64,000 nucleotides of DNA from Patiria pectinifera. Lineage: Eukaryota > Echinodermata > Asteroidea > Valvatida > Asterinidae. The stretch covers positions 4,898,001 to 4,962,000 of the forward strand of contig CM057130.1 of the NCBI GenBank assembly GCA_029964075.1. The letters run 5' to 3'. Below the pieces are notes generated by a model, which made no database searches, was not told where the DNA came from, and saw only the letters and a program-made list of their open reading frames with translations. This document shows positions 22,714 through 37,700 of this stretch, one piece after another. The stretch's first letter is position 1. Every line of letters starts with the position of its first letter. Position numbers and translations under genes: made by a program.

Positions 22714-25700
22714 ATGGGGAACTGCATGGAGTGCAAGTCCCATGAGGGGGCGGAGAAAAAGACCAGGCGGACCAACAACGTCCAGCGGCCTGCTGCACAG
22801 CACAATGACACCAGCTACAAGGCCGTCAACAAAAAGGATAGCCTCAAGCTGGAGGACAACGAATCCTTTCCAAATCTGCAGCACATCAGCGACAGGGAGC
22901 AGTTAGGTGAAGGTGAGTCAACAAGATAGCCAGATTGTCTCTCACACTGTTGGACTTAGTTTCTGGAGGTATGCCAACCCCAGTGTAAAAGACCATCAGT
23001 TTAGGGGTACTGTACCTATCCCAACAGATTTAAACACTAACCTACTGTTGGAGTTTGATTGGTTATGGGCTGTTAGGGTTAAATAAGATTTGAGGCTTTG
23101 CATGGTGGAGATACAAAATAAGGAAAGGTTTGCGGAAACACCATGTGCGAATAATTTCTCAACTATGAGAATGGTTCTGAAAAGAACCAGAGGTATAAAC
23201 TCGACGTTCCGGTCAGTATGCTCTGACCGTCTTCAGGAGAGAGACGGTCCTGAAGACGGTCAGAGCATACTGACCGGAACGTTGAGTTTATACCTCTGGT
23301 TCTTTTCAGAACCATTCTCTTAGTTGAGAAATTATTCGCACATGGTGTTTCCGCAAACCATTCATTATTTCAGATTGTCCCTTGTCATCCGTAGTGAAGT
23401 TTAGAGCTGTGACTGTGGGTACTGTGTGGGAGCAGTAGATGACATTGTGCGACTCTCACTGGCAGATTTGTAATCGAGTCAGTCACAAGTCACCACAAGT
23501 TATCACAAGTCATCCAGTCTCAAGTCAAGCTGCAAGCTATTCTGTAACTGTGACAAGGACATTCCTATGTCATTCCATAGAGCAAGGGAACAATGTCATT
23601 GTTTATCCTCTGTATGTTGTTACTTGTGACCTGACCACTTGTGATTAATGTTGACCAGGCCAAACCGACCGAGACATTATAGATATGTACCGAATCCGAA
23701 CCGAAACTGATATAAACTCCCCAAATCCGACCCGACCTGACAAAAATCAAGCAAAAACTGACCCGAACTGAACCGTTCCGAAAAAATAACTTCTAACTGG
23801 CTTGGGCAACTGTGTACGCTTTTTGTGCCCGAACATTCCCGCCTGGCGTGAAAATGTCATCTCTCAGTAAAGAATCATACGCTATGGTACGGTGAAGACT
23901 CATAACTTTTCCTACTGGTGGGCCTACACGTTATAGACTGTGCGTGATAGACCACAAACCACATGCACATTCGCGCGGTGGTTTGACATTGGTTGTACCA
24001 AGCACAGTAACTCTGCAATAATATTGCACTGCGTGAATTAACGTGAAAGGGGCTCTTGAAATCTCCTTGTTGTGCCAGGGTCCAACACAGAGATTTTGGA
24101 TTGAGTGAAAGGCCTGTAGACTAATCTCATGACCACAGTTACAAGCTGTTCCAGCGGTAGCCCCATAAATGTGGCCTATTTACTGGACTGCCTCCGTAAA
24201 CATAGGCCACACATCCACATGTACAAAAACGTGTCACACTTTGCCAAATTTTGATTTTCACATTTTCTTTAGTTTTGGTTTTTTTTTTTAGAGCTTTACT
24301 ACCTCTCCTTCTTTATAGGAGTGCTCTTTTTTCAGATGTGTTCTTTTTTGTAATTTCATGTAATTTTGATATGAAATCGAATAAAAAAAAATCTGGATAT
24401 TTCTGATGGAAAAATATACTGAAAAAATCTCACTTTCTGATTAGCCTATAAAGAAAGATAATATAAAAAACCTAGAAACTAAGCCTAAAAAAAAAATGTA
24501 AAAATCAAAATTTGGCAAAGCGCTTTGTCGTGGTTGTGTGTGGTTTATGGTTGTGGAGGCAATGTAGTAAATAAGCACAGTAACAAGCATGATTCCAGCA
24601 GTAGTACGTTACTTGCAGGTCGTGTGGATACATCGAATGTTCCATTGGCCAATTGTGTGTTTTCAACTTTCTAAATCACACACCTCAAAATTTAAGAATA
24701 TGAGCGACATGCATGCTACTATGCTGGCACCCCATAAATGTCTTCCAACATTGGTCAACAGATATGTCTGTAGACAAAGCTAGGTGTGGAAATTGTTGTG
24801 TTGTCACAAAAAAGAGGTATTGACTGATAAAAATGGTGTTACACCCCCCCCCTTTAAAAAAATCAGTGATTTAATTTTGTACACCAAAATTGCTTATTTA
24901 ATTACCTCATACCTCATACCCGGTACCTCATACCCAGGAAACCTTACCTCATCATCGTTTGTCATTATTACTTCATGAGTATCGATGAATAGACCAATCC
25001 ACTAAGCTCCGCCCCAAGACGCTTTGACCAATCACAGCCTAGATTTATGTCCGACCAGTGTGCACAAAAGTCTGACATGCGTGATGCGTGCGGCTGAATA
25101 TGCAGTATGGCATTAGACAGGTGCGTAGTAGGTGGGGCTTAACCCTAACCCCCAAGGCCCTTTACCCTAGCCCCCTAGGCCCCAATCCTCCAAAACCCGC
25201 CATAATTTTGCACTTAAGTTCAAATGATGGATACTCACTGCCTCAATCCTTCAAAATCCTCCAACAGCCCTGCCTCTCCAAATGCATTCAGCCTCAATCC
25301 TCCAAAATCCTCCTGTTCTTCAAACACCATTCAGCCTCAATCCTCCAAAATCAAACGATACTGAATGTCCATGTACCCTCATTCCTCCACAATCGCCCAT
25401 AATTGTATGTTGCATTCAGCCTCAATCCTCCCAAATCCTTTAAAACTGCCTGGAGGACGTTGGAGGATTGAGGAAGGCTAGGGTTTAATGGATCAATTGA
25501 AAGTGTACAAAGCCTGCCACATGCTAATGTTCTCCTAGCAATGACCACGGTAATAGCACTTCCATGTGTCTTCAATTGACAGTGAAACTTTCATTTTCAA
25601 TACCTGCAGTTGTGATCCTGTGTGCTTCATGTATTTCGATTTTGGACATCCACGTTTGTTGTTTCCTTGGTTTCATGAGAGATATTCACCCAAAGCAGCT

Positions 25701-28700
25701 GTTATTAGGCCCAGATGCAAAAACTGAATTTCGTTTTTGTACATTTAGTTTGTCAAATAATGGGAGTAATTTCCGTTACTTCTGTGTTGGTAGATTTTCT
25801 GATTCGTGGTCTGAAAAAAATATTCCTCAGTAAATACTTCACTTGGGCACTGTGCAAAATGTGATTTTGAATAAAAACAGGAATTATGTCCTCCAATTTT
25901 TGTAGAGTTAACGTGAATCAAAAGAATTGCATCCTTACATGTAGATCTCACCTTGAGAATAAGCAAACTGGGTAAATATGCTCAATTGCCTATGAAGGGA
26001 TGCACATACATGTACAAACATAAAAATGTGCAGACCGACATGTACAAATGTATGCAATGTACAGTGTAGGCATATGCCATGAAAATGTTTCAGTGCATTC
26101 AAACGTGCAGTGCATGTAGTTCCTCATGAACGAAGATCTGTCATGTATTATTCCACAGCCTGCAACGCTAACTGCACGGTGGCTGGAATTCTAAGGATGT
26201 TAGGCAACCCTGACCCGGTTATTAACGTCCTGTTGTGATCCAGAAATCAAATTACACTCGGACATAAGAAGGAATTAAAAACATTGCAAAGTTGACAGTG
26301 TCGGTTTGAATTAGCAATTTAGCGTTGCAGTCATTGGCCAATTTTACGTGGAGCTTGTTTTGTCCCTTGCATTGCTGACATTTGTGCCATTATGTCAATT
26401 GAGATCACCTAAGATGGGGTGTACCCCTCATCCTGTTTTCATATTCACGCATTGATTTAGTAGAATGAGCTAGGGCTGTGCCAAATATACCGAATATTCA
26501 AATATTCGGTCGTCAATCAAATATTTGGTCGTCCACCGAATATTCAGTCATCGTCCCAATATTCAAATTGTTTTCTAATCAACTATTTGAAAAATGTGAG
26601 CATCTCATTTGGTTGCCAACCGAATATTTGGTCATTTTCCCAATATTCAAATTTTTTTTCTTTGAATCAACTATTTGAAAAATGTGAGCATCTTGAGGAG
26701 ATAATGAAAAACGTCATACAATTTGTGTGGTTTTAGTTTTTTGTTAAATGCCACACTTTTGTCGAAATGCACTTTTGTGCAAGATTTGAAGGCTTTCATG
26801 AGAGTATTCATGGTATTAGCACAAAGTTGTCTTTTAAATCGGTCAAATATCGGCCATTCCGCTGATTGTTCTTTAAATTATTTTAATTAGCTCTCTGTCG
26901 ATTATTTGACAAGCGTAGGCGCAAGCAAATCGAGATCAGCGACCACTTTAGGATGACACATGTTTAACTCAGATCAGTGCATTTTTAATATTGAATATTT
27001 GAATATTCAATCAACTCCAAGTTGGAATTTTAATTGAATACTAAATTATTCCAAAAATGCATAGCCCTAGAATGAGGAGATTGGAAATCAGTGCATTCTG
27101 CAGCTAAGACTCAGATTTCCCAAAAAAACCTAATTGCATTGTATCTCTTAGTTGCGGCTGTGTGCTTAGAGCCTCGTTAGCATGGGTCGTTAAGAATCGT
27201 TAAGTTGTTGTCAGCATTTAAACACCTGCCCCAAAGTCTGCTCCTTTATAGAGATAATTACGAATTCCAACCTCGTGTCTTCATCATGTGTATTTTTTAT
27301 TTTAACGAGAGTCGTTAACAGCAATCATTACAAATTTGCCTCAGCAAATGAAACCAGAAAACAAGAATCAAAAATATGTTCCTCTTTAGAATTGCAAGTA
27401 ATGAGGCTACCCCATCATCAGTTGCCTTGAAAAGAATCACAAAATCGTGCGAGTTACATTTTCCCTGATTGCTACGTAATAAATATTAACGTGCAGCAGT
27501 TGTGTGCAAATATCGTTTGACAAAATTGCTCACAGATTCACATTTTTAACATTGTGATATTTTTTTGGTTTGTGAAGGATTTACATGTAAAGTACGATGA
27601 CCCAATCATTAGGGAGGTGGTTGGCCTCTGTGAAATTTATGGAGCTGGAGAGGGAGACATGGAGGGGGTGGAGGGGGGGAAGGGGTATCCAACTGACAGT
27701 GATCACAGGGTGTTGAGGACTGGTAAAGTTCACTGGCCAAACTGAGGAATCTAAAATATTTACGCATTTACACGTACAAGTTTATGTATGCGACCGTGCA
27801 ATCCTATCTTTCTGTTAGTGAACATGTGCATTAATCCTTAGAAATGTATCCAACATTCCCTGTAAATATATCCAATGAGGAATTGCCGATGATATCCAGA
27901 AGCATGTGCGGATGATGTCTAGTATAATCTAGGCATACTTTATGCATGGCTAAGCATAAACAACATGGTACAGCTTCAGACGTTGACACAATGCATCCTG
28001 CCAAAAATGACTGGCACAAAAATGGCACAAGGCCTCAATCCTTCAAAATCCTCCAAAAACTGCCTGGTTGATTTTGGAGGATTGAGGAGGGTCAAGGATA
28101 ATGATCACAATTCAACACACATGAATCGCGTGCATGTTGTGATGGATCTGATTGTACCTAATCATGTATCGCTGCTATGCAGCTACATGTACATGTATGT
28201 ACACACTCTATCCTATTGATCTGTACCTAATCCTTGTGTCTGGCCATTTCATTACCGTACATGTATGTCCATTGGGTTGCAGTCTTAGGGGATTCAAATC
28301 TCTTATCCATGCTCGTGACACTATGACACAATTCGAGCGATTCACGATGCAGTGCGCCACCAAGAGTTTGCCACGAAGAGTCAATTTTTCAAGTTTACGG
28401 TCGACAAAACATGGCCCATTTGAATGAGTGTCAGTAGACAAATTGAGCTAATATGTTAATGATTGGGGCATAGCGTTCTGCCGCCTTACAAAAAACATCG
28501 TATTGATTTATAAGGAAAAGAAAAGGGCAAAGAGATCCTCGAATCATATGCTTATGAAACTACTGACTGGAAAAAAGAAACAATTTCAAATGTCCCGCGC
28601 GGCAAATTTGTCGACCATCTCCCACAATGCACTGAGAAAAATGAACTCTCCATGGCAAACTCTTGGTGGCGCACTGCATTGTGAATCGCCCGAATTGAAC

Positions 28701-31700
28701 ATACACTCACACTATAACCATCTATTTTACATGTACATGTACAAATGTACAAGTACCATCTTGAACGATGAACTAGTGTTATATTGTTTATAAAAAGTTA
28801 TCTCTGTTTTTTAAATACTGTCTTTTTAAACTGTGCCCGTTTTGTGAGTCATTTTCAAGTTGGTGTGTTGTATTTTACTTTTGGTTAATTATTTCTTTTG
28901 TAACTTTAATAATCATTTTGTGAGTCAATTTTTATTTTATTTTTTTCAATCTCGTTTCCCCTGGTTTGGATTATAACTGTTTGCATTATATGGATACAAT
29001 GAAGACACTTCTCAGAATTCTGAGGTATTTTACATTTTGTAACTTGTACTAATTATTTGGCTTTTTTGGGTGTCTTTCAGAGGACACAGAGGATCCTTCC
29101 CTACACCCAAGACCAATTACTCTATTCATGACCAAGTCCCAAACATTAGGTGAGTTTAATTGGAACACTGACGGTACTTAAATTTATATTTATGTAGTTA
29201 TTTATTTATTACATTTTTTTTTATTCAGGGTACGCTGTATGCCCAAACAGTTTAAAACCGGTGTTCCCTTGGGGCCCTGCATACATGACATATTATTGAA
29301 TAAAGTTTAAGTGAAGTAAAACTTACAAGGAAAAAGTACATTGGTGAAAGAGACAAAGGGCATTAATGCTTACAAATACTTTATACAAAAAAAGAAAGAT
29401 ACACAAGTTTTTAATTTAGCTTTGAAGTACAGGGCAAGAATTGCTGATTACGGGATGGGCGTAAGCCTTGCAAAAACCGTTTGGGGAAAAAAACATGAGG
29501 AAATTCCGGATCGGGCTCCAAATTACAAGTTTTTGAATGGAAAGTTGTAAGTGAGCCATTTATGAGGCATTTCAAAGTCTGACTTTCTTTTTCTAATGCA
29601 ATTTGCGATACCCATTTGTTTACTGGTATATGAATTTCTCTATTATTTTGCAATTTTTTTGTTCATCTCAAAATGCATGATTTTTTTTTGGGGGGGGTGG
29701 GGGTCGGATATTTTTATTCTTGTAGGATTGGCTATTTATTCATGCATTTTTTTTCAGTGGCCTTAGTAATGACTTTAATCACTTTTTCGTTTTCGAAATA
29801 TTCATTGCTATTGGGCCACACAGATATATGTTAGCATGATTAAACGGCTCGTGAATTGAGGTAGAACAAAAAAGTAGTTGTATTTTGACACAAGTGGCAA
29901 AAATGACTTCCTTGGGGTGATCAGGTTTATCAATAAGATACAAGCGAAGAGAGAAATATGTCGGTAGACGTCATACAAATAAAAATATCTCCATTTTCAT
30001 GTCACTTGTAATTAGCGGAAATGTGACTAATTTTGAATGAAACCAAAAAAAATCAACTTTCAAATGATTTCTGAAAAGCAATTTGTAGTTAATTTAATAG
30101 AAACATGCATTGTCAAGGTATTTTTTTTTCCCTCCAAATTTGATAAAACAGAAGTAGTTCGGGAAAGACGGAAGCAGAACCAACTGCAGTTTCTGAATGA
30201 GCAGGCGGCTCATCACAGACGCAGCAGGCTACTGACCAAGTCTAGCTCCTGCTCAACGATATACATCAATGATAGCACCGTCACGCAACCTAACCTCAAA
30301 GCCACCATTAAATAGTGAGTATAAGGTGCAGGATTTTTGTTTGTTAGGGAGTTCAGCTCTGTGAGAAGTTCTTATGAAAGTCACACGTCTACTTATTAAC
30401 ATTTATGGGTAAACCCGACCAATTAACCCTAACCTTCCAAAATCCTCCAAAATCCTCTTTGCAAAATTTTGTAAGATTGAGGCTATATGGTTTGTTATGT
30501 GGCTGATTTCGGAAGATGCACTGTTTCAAGGTCTTGGGCAGGACCTTGTGTTGTTTATGCTCAGCCGTGCATAGATCTAGGCCTAGATTATACTTAAAAT
30601 CCTCCGCACTGCTCCAGGATGTCACTGGCTCTGCCTCAACGTATCAACAGTGATTGCTGGAGGATTTTGCAGGATTGAGGCAGTGGTCACCCCTCCTAGG
30701 ACCACATTCAAGAAATAACGGATGATTTTGGAGGATTGAGGCTGTATGCAATTGTTACATGGAGGCAGTTGGAGGATTTTGCACGGTTGAGGTTGCATCC
30801 TAGCAAAAATCATAGGGTTAATGAAGATTTCTATACTGAAGAGAAAACACTGGACAGCAGATTTGCCAGCCCTATTTGATTCTGTAGTGCTTCATTGTGT
30901 GTGTTTTCATACAAGTGGGGTGTTACATACATGTACATCATGGCTACATACAAGGAACATGTGTATGTGTGTCGTATGGTCGTCAGTTTGTGGAACTTTG
31001 ACTTGCACAATAATATTAGATTTTATACTTGGACAGAGCTGTAAAGCAACAGGAAGTCATTGTATTTTTTTAAGGAGGACCAACAATTTCACAGTGAAAA
31101 GGGACATACAGTGTACATGTATGTGCCGGAAAGACAATGGATTATAAATCTTGAATGGAAATCCCCATTTACTACAGGAAATGTTGGGGGTTTATTTTTC
31201 GGGATGACACTACATTTTTTACAAACTTATGTTTCCTTTGTAGAAACTGATGGGCCGCATATGTAGAAAAAGGAAGTTAGTATATTAATATGTGTTGAGG
31301 AAGAGACATGTAATTGTTATGCCTCAATGTATCCTGAAATTGAATTCCTCTTTCTTCCGAAATAGTTATGAGAAATGTAGAACATACATTAGAAAAGCTG
31401 TAAATGTAAGCACACAACTTTTTATAAGATGTGCATTTGTGTCTTGAACAGTGCCCTCTGTTTGTGTCCCCCCCCCTCCTTTTGAATTTATGGCTGGGTA
31501 ATTTTAGGATTTTTGGTCATGCTCCCCACTCTACTGGATTGGATTGGGTTTGGACAAATACATACACGATACCAGGCTGTAATATTTAACATTTGTATAT
31601 AATTTTGTATGTGTATAATTTGATGTTCTCTTAAATATTAAAAAAAAAATTGACTGAAGCGGGATTTAAACCTATGACCCTCAAAAAACTGTTCTGGTGC

Positions 31701-34700
31701 TTTGCTAAGGAGTTTCTCGTTAATTTTATATCCGGGATTTGTTTCGGCCAAGTTTATCTGCAGTCGGATAATTGATTCGGATATTAGTTGCAGGATTCTG
31801 AACAACTTCCAGAAAATTGTCCAACAAAGAGGTCGTCAACATTGTTTACAACCCGATAGCTCCATTGGGGGAAGATTCTGAGGAAGTTGTTGAGAATCCT
31901 TCAACTGATACATGTACCTGATACATTGGTCCCATTGTGGATAATTAAACCACTCCGCAGGTTAGCCTGGATATTTCATGCAACAACTCCTCACTGAGCC
32001 ATCCTGCCAAGTTTATTCGTGTCTGTTTTTGGGATGCTACCGTAGTCTTGAGCCATAAGAGCTTGTGGCTTGGGATCGTGGCAAAAGTCACGATGCTAGC
32101 GACATTCTAAAGCAATGCTGCAGACCCAGGCAGTCAGGGGATCACTGGTGTCAACACAACAACCGTACTATTCTTAAAAGTACACTGGGGAAACCCCTTC
32201 GGTTTCCATCATCTTTGGTTTCAGGGCTGATCATTTGAATGCCAATTAATTATTATTCATGCGTAATTGATATTGTCAGAAGGAGGATTTTGGTCAACAA
32301 AGCATTTACAATTAACGTTTTGCATAAAATGCAAATTCTAAATAGATAGTATCTCACTTTTTATGTACAACCACTGCGTCAGAGTAGTTTCAGTGCAAAA
32401 GAAACGAGAAATTAATTATTCTCTTAGCAATTTTTCATGATAGACATGCAGTGCTAGTAGAAGTGCTGTCATTGGACACTTTTGGACACGTATACATGTG
32501 TACATGTACATGTGCATGTACATATCTATATACTCTTGAGTGACCTTTCAACGTATGTACAACTAGAGTTGAACTCTGGCCTCCAAAGATTGGTTCTGTC
32601 TTTTCCTTTTGGTTCTGTTTTAAAACTGCATTTCCCCCCGTTATTCAATCTAGGTTTAAAAAAAAAAACTTCTGTGATAGACTGTTGAGTCAGGGAATTG
32701 TAAAATTTCACATTGGGTTGGGCCAAATCACCGATATACATTAATATCCAGCAATATCTAGAGGGACGGCGAGGTTACAAGATTAAAAAATCCAAGTGCT
32801 GTTGAAAAAAAGTTAGTTTAATATTCATATGTCATTATATTTGGCATGTTTGGCATTTGCCCAATAACCTTATTATCGACTGCAATATCGAAACTCAACT
32901 ATGAATTGGATATCTATGATCCGTTCTGATTCCATGACTCCTACAGTTATACTGGTTTCAGCTGTCAGTGAAATGCACAGTTGCCTGAATGAATTCTGCA
33001 GGAAACAGATTAGAGAACCCCCATCCAGCGTATAGGTCGTAATGTCACCTTTTCACAGTGTAATTAGATTGAGTCCAGTATGTTGAACGTTCCGGCTTCA
33101 CCTGGTGATTGCAGAGTGGAGGAATGAACAGTTCAAATGACATGTAGACATATGTGGGTTATTAATGGTTGTACACATAACTGGGTAAATATATTACTAG
33201 TAGTTTTGCTTGTCAATGACTTAAGTTTTGTAATAGCTCTCTTTAGATACACGGTAGTGATGTCTGAGAGCTTGGTGGATTGGAACCAGAGACCTCCTGC
33301 TTACTAGTGCAGACGTCTTTAACCACTGGACCACCGAGCTCACTATGGTCAGCTTGCCAGTTTGAATCTTGCAGTTGGTTATGCAAAAGGGAAAAGCCGA
33401 TAATATAACATTAATGTTAAAATTTACATCTCCACAGTGCAACTCATGATAAGGCCAACTAAAAAATAAACCAGTTTATCATTTGCAATTTTTTTGCACG
33501 CATATTGTCAATATATATTCTATTGTCTTTTTATTTATTTCCAACAAAATTGTATCTATGTACAATGCAATACACAATTTTGTATCACAAAAAGAGTTGA
33601 GAAAGTGGAAGCCATCTTGGAAAATCTGCCATCTTTGGGGGAAAACAAGAAAAGAAAAGACCCGCCTCTTTAATTTTATATAAAAATGAGACGAGAAACT
33701 GTTTACTTGTTTTTTACTTGGCCTAAGTAAATTTATTTTTAATGCAGTATCTTAAACATTAACGTACATATATGCAAACACACATGTGTGTCTGTACATG
33801 TTTATGTACAAAATCAATTTGTGTTGCCAACACTGCGTGTACGTGCACATCATGTATGTGATGAGTCAATTAAAATTGTGTGTGGTCATTGGCCGTTACT
33901 CTGATGGATCAATTTTTAATTTAGTACAAGTACATTGCACCATTCATGTAATGATGAATGCATGTATCGGTTCACACATTTGTGTGAATTCTGTTGTGTA
34001 CAGTAGATTGCATAATAAGATGGAATCGCTATCAGTCAGTATAGGAATCATCTTGCATCTTTTTTGTATAATTTAATGTACGCAGAGCTGCTACACAAAT
34101 TTGCCACATGTTTGCAAGTACATGTATGTTCTCATAGGATTACAGCAAATTAATATACTTCGCATAAACCAACACTACGCATAAACTCAAATTCTCCGGT
34201 ATTAGAGCATTTTATGGGCCATGAACATGAGGGTTTGTAAAAAAAGAAGGGTGGAAGCTGTGAAGAGGACTGCGAACTCGTATTTCTGTGAAATTCAGAT
34301 GGAATTAGGCTCTAAAATTGTTCTATTTTGCAATAGAGTGTAGGCATCCTTTGTGGAAAAGGCGATGGGCTTCAGGACTTCTTTTAGGGGTGATCATTTT
34401 GGGATGGAATTTTCTCCCAAAAGTCATAGGTTAACCCCAAGAATTGAACGGACAATGAAAGATGGTGAAATTAGCTTTAATTTGATGTGTGTCTCAGACA
34501 CCTTGGAGAGTTGCGAGTATTTTTCATAATGTTTGGAAGTGGGTGTAATTATCACTAAGGTCCATGCCAGTTTATTTACTGGTCTGCAACCTGAGGGATT
34601 GTTGCAAGGAACCTTTCCTGAATCCTCTAAAATCCTCCACTCGGCAGGAAACCAAATGGCACATTTATTTCTTCTCTAACTCTCCAGAGGCATCATGCCT

Positions 34701-37700
34701 TGACCCTACAAAATCCTTGGAAAAAACCTCCTGATTGATTCAGAAGGATCCAGGGAGGGTTTAAAGGTCTTTCATATGAAGGCAATCATCCTACAGGACG
34801 TGTCACAGAAGGTTGTTGATAGTTCCTGTTTTTGCCAAGCCCCTGTGGTTAACCGGACATTTAAGAAAAACAGTTAACATTTCAGACTTCACACAGGATT
34901 ATGGACCTGGTTTTATAGACATACGGTGTACAAATGTTTTGTTTTGCATGTGACATTGGTGACATCATCTCTTGTAAGAGTTCCCTCTAGTGGCAAGTTG
35001 GAGAGTGACTCTCAATTTTTCATCATGTGGAAAAAAATATCTCATTGGATTTGATATACGAATGTACCAGTTGGCAAAATTTCATTGTCCCTTTCCCCTC
35101 CTCCCTGACCCCTCCTCTCTGACCCCTCCCCTTTGACCCCTCCCCTCTGACCCCTCCCCTATGGCTCCTCCCCTCTGGCCCCTCCCTTTATGACCCTTCC
35201 CCTGCAATCATGATATAATGAGTTGGTAAAATGGTAATGACGACATGTTTCATTTTGTTTCTCCCCTCTCAGTGTCGCGCTTGCAATCTACTACCACATC
35301 AAGAACAGGGAATCAGACAGACAGATGGATATATTTGATGAGAAGATGCATCAGCTTACGGTACAAAAAAACTGTTCCGAATTTACTGTGTGTCAAGTTT
35401 GCTTGTAGATAAATTCCTTATCCCAATCATGCTCCTGGAACAGGAAATATGTAGTGCGTCTGTGTCCCACATACATGTACATGTACCACTTGGCATTCGG
35501 CCTCGTGGCACATGGGACACAGATGCATTGCATTATTCCATAATCCACTCGCGCTTGTGGGATAACTAGTATTACGTAACCCCAAACCTCGCCTACATTT
35601 CTTGGAAAAAGTTGGAAAAAATCACTCGGGTGGGACTCGAACCCACGACCTCCTGCTTTTTAGTGCAGATGTCTTACCACTCGACCACCGAGCTAACGGG
35701 ATCGGTTGGCTGGTTCGAATCTGATGTACATAGCAGCGGGTACCGCATAAACTATTATAAGATGGAATTTTTGCGTCGGGGTGATAAATCAAATTATAGG
35801 TTTTGCCCTTCACCGACGTTTAAACACTGTATACTCAGTGTGTTGCCTCCCGAGTGAAAGTTGGAAAAAAAACATCGGAGTGTCAATAATTGGCAAATTG
35901 CAAAATTGAGTGACTCACATACGGTATTGATTGTAGTAGCATTTCAGGCTACGGTTGCATGACAGGACGTGTAATTTATTTAGCCCATGTTATGAAAGGC
36001 CTTACCAGGTGACCACAATGTGTTATATCTGTGATTCTCTCTAATCTATAGAAAGATCCCGTGCCAGACGACTACTTCAAAACCAACCCAGAACACAAGC
36101 ACATCTACAGATTTATCCGCATGCTGTTCAACGCGGCACAGCTGACTGCAGAGTGTGCTATTGTCACATTAGTAAGAGCTTTTTATTTAAACATTTGCAA
36201 ATTTTAATGTTGACTTTTGCCCTTTTGCAATGCAATTTTATGCATACTGTATTGTGGGTAAAAAAATTTACCGAACTTGCTCGGCAGAAATCAAACTCAC
36301 AACCCCCTGCTTACAAGCTACTACAACTAATGGTTCCTGACATACTTAAAAGGTGTAGGACATTGTCCCTAGACTCCATTGCAGACACAGATAGGGGTGG
36401 GCATTTACGGGTAGTACGGGAACCGGATACCCGATTGAAAAAAACCCATGGGTATCCGTTAATGAAACCCAACCCCAAAATTCAAATTTGGGAAGTTCCT
36501 GTTCAGATTGTTCATAAAGGTCAGCACAACAATACTACCGAGTCGGTGTGTCGATGCAGCAAGATACGAGTGAGTACATTAAGCAGACTGCAACGTTCGC
36601 AAGCATCATAAACGAGAAACATTGTTGTTTTCCCACGTGGCCTGGTTTATATTTTGAAAATTCCTCACAAATGACAATCAAAACCTTTCTTTTTTCATCT
36701 TCTGAGCAGTTACTAAGTAATTTGTAAAGTTGGTTTCGGGTACCCGATCCCATAATCTGGAACCGGTTTCTAGCATCATCGGTCGGATACTCGGGTACCC
36801 TGTTCCAATGCACAACCCTAGACGCAGACAATCTCAACTATTGAAGGCAATATTATTGTACTTCCAAAGAAAAAAAGTTTTTATCAAATAAAAACCACTA
36901 CAATTTGTTTCCTTTATACATCATGGTTGATTGTATTTACTCTTGACATGCAGGTCTATCTAGAGAGATTATTAACTTACGCTGAGATTGACATCACCCC
37001 AGCCAACTGGAAGCGAATGGTCCTAGGTGCCATACTCCTAGCGTCCAAGGTGTGGGACGACCAGGCCGTCTGGAATGTAGATTACTGCCAGATCATGAAA
37101 GACCTCACTGTTGATGATATGTGAGTGGCTATCAGCAATGTATTCCTACCAGTGTTGCAATTCAGTTCTTTTTTGAGTTCTCCGAGTTACTGAAAAAAAA
37201 AAGATTTAATCTGAGACGGTAGACCATATGCTCTGAGAACCTGTTCCTCTCTGGTTAGGATTCTGTGAATTCGGACAAAAGGCTTTTGCTGAAAATTCAA
37301 GGAATTTGCGAAAACTGACCGAAAACCTGATCTGAAACGGGATTTGAATATCGGCAACCTCTGTTAATACCGTAACACTGCTCCTCTGAGCTATTGACGG
37401 TGTTGTAGTAGAGTCCATCACAAGTCCGTCACAAGCCCATCATAAACCCATCACATATCCATCACAAGCTCATCACAAGCCCATCACAAGTCCATCACAA
37501 ATCCATCACAAGCCCATCACAAGCCTACCACAAGTCCATTACAAGCCCACCACAAGCCCATCACAAGCCCATCACAAGCCCATCACAAGCCCATTACAAG
37601 CCTATCACAAGCCCATCATAAGTCCATCACTTATCCATCACAAGCTCATCACAAGCCCATCATAAGTCCATCACAAGCCCATCACAAGCCCATCACAAGC

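Noticed and set aside
35623-35694. A possible functional tRNA gene
   Set aside because: The anticodon loop has 8 bases and the acceptor stem has a mismatch; a related degenerate copy at 33271 points to a SINE.
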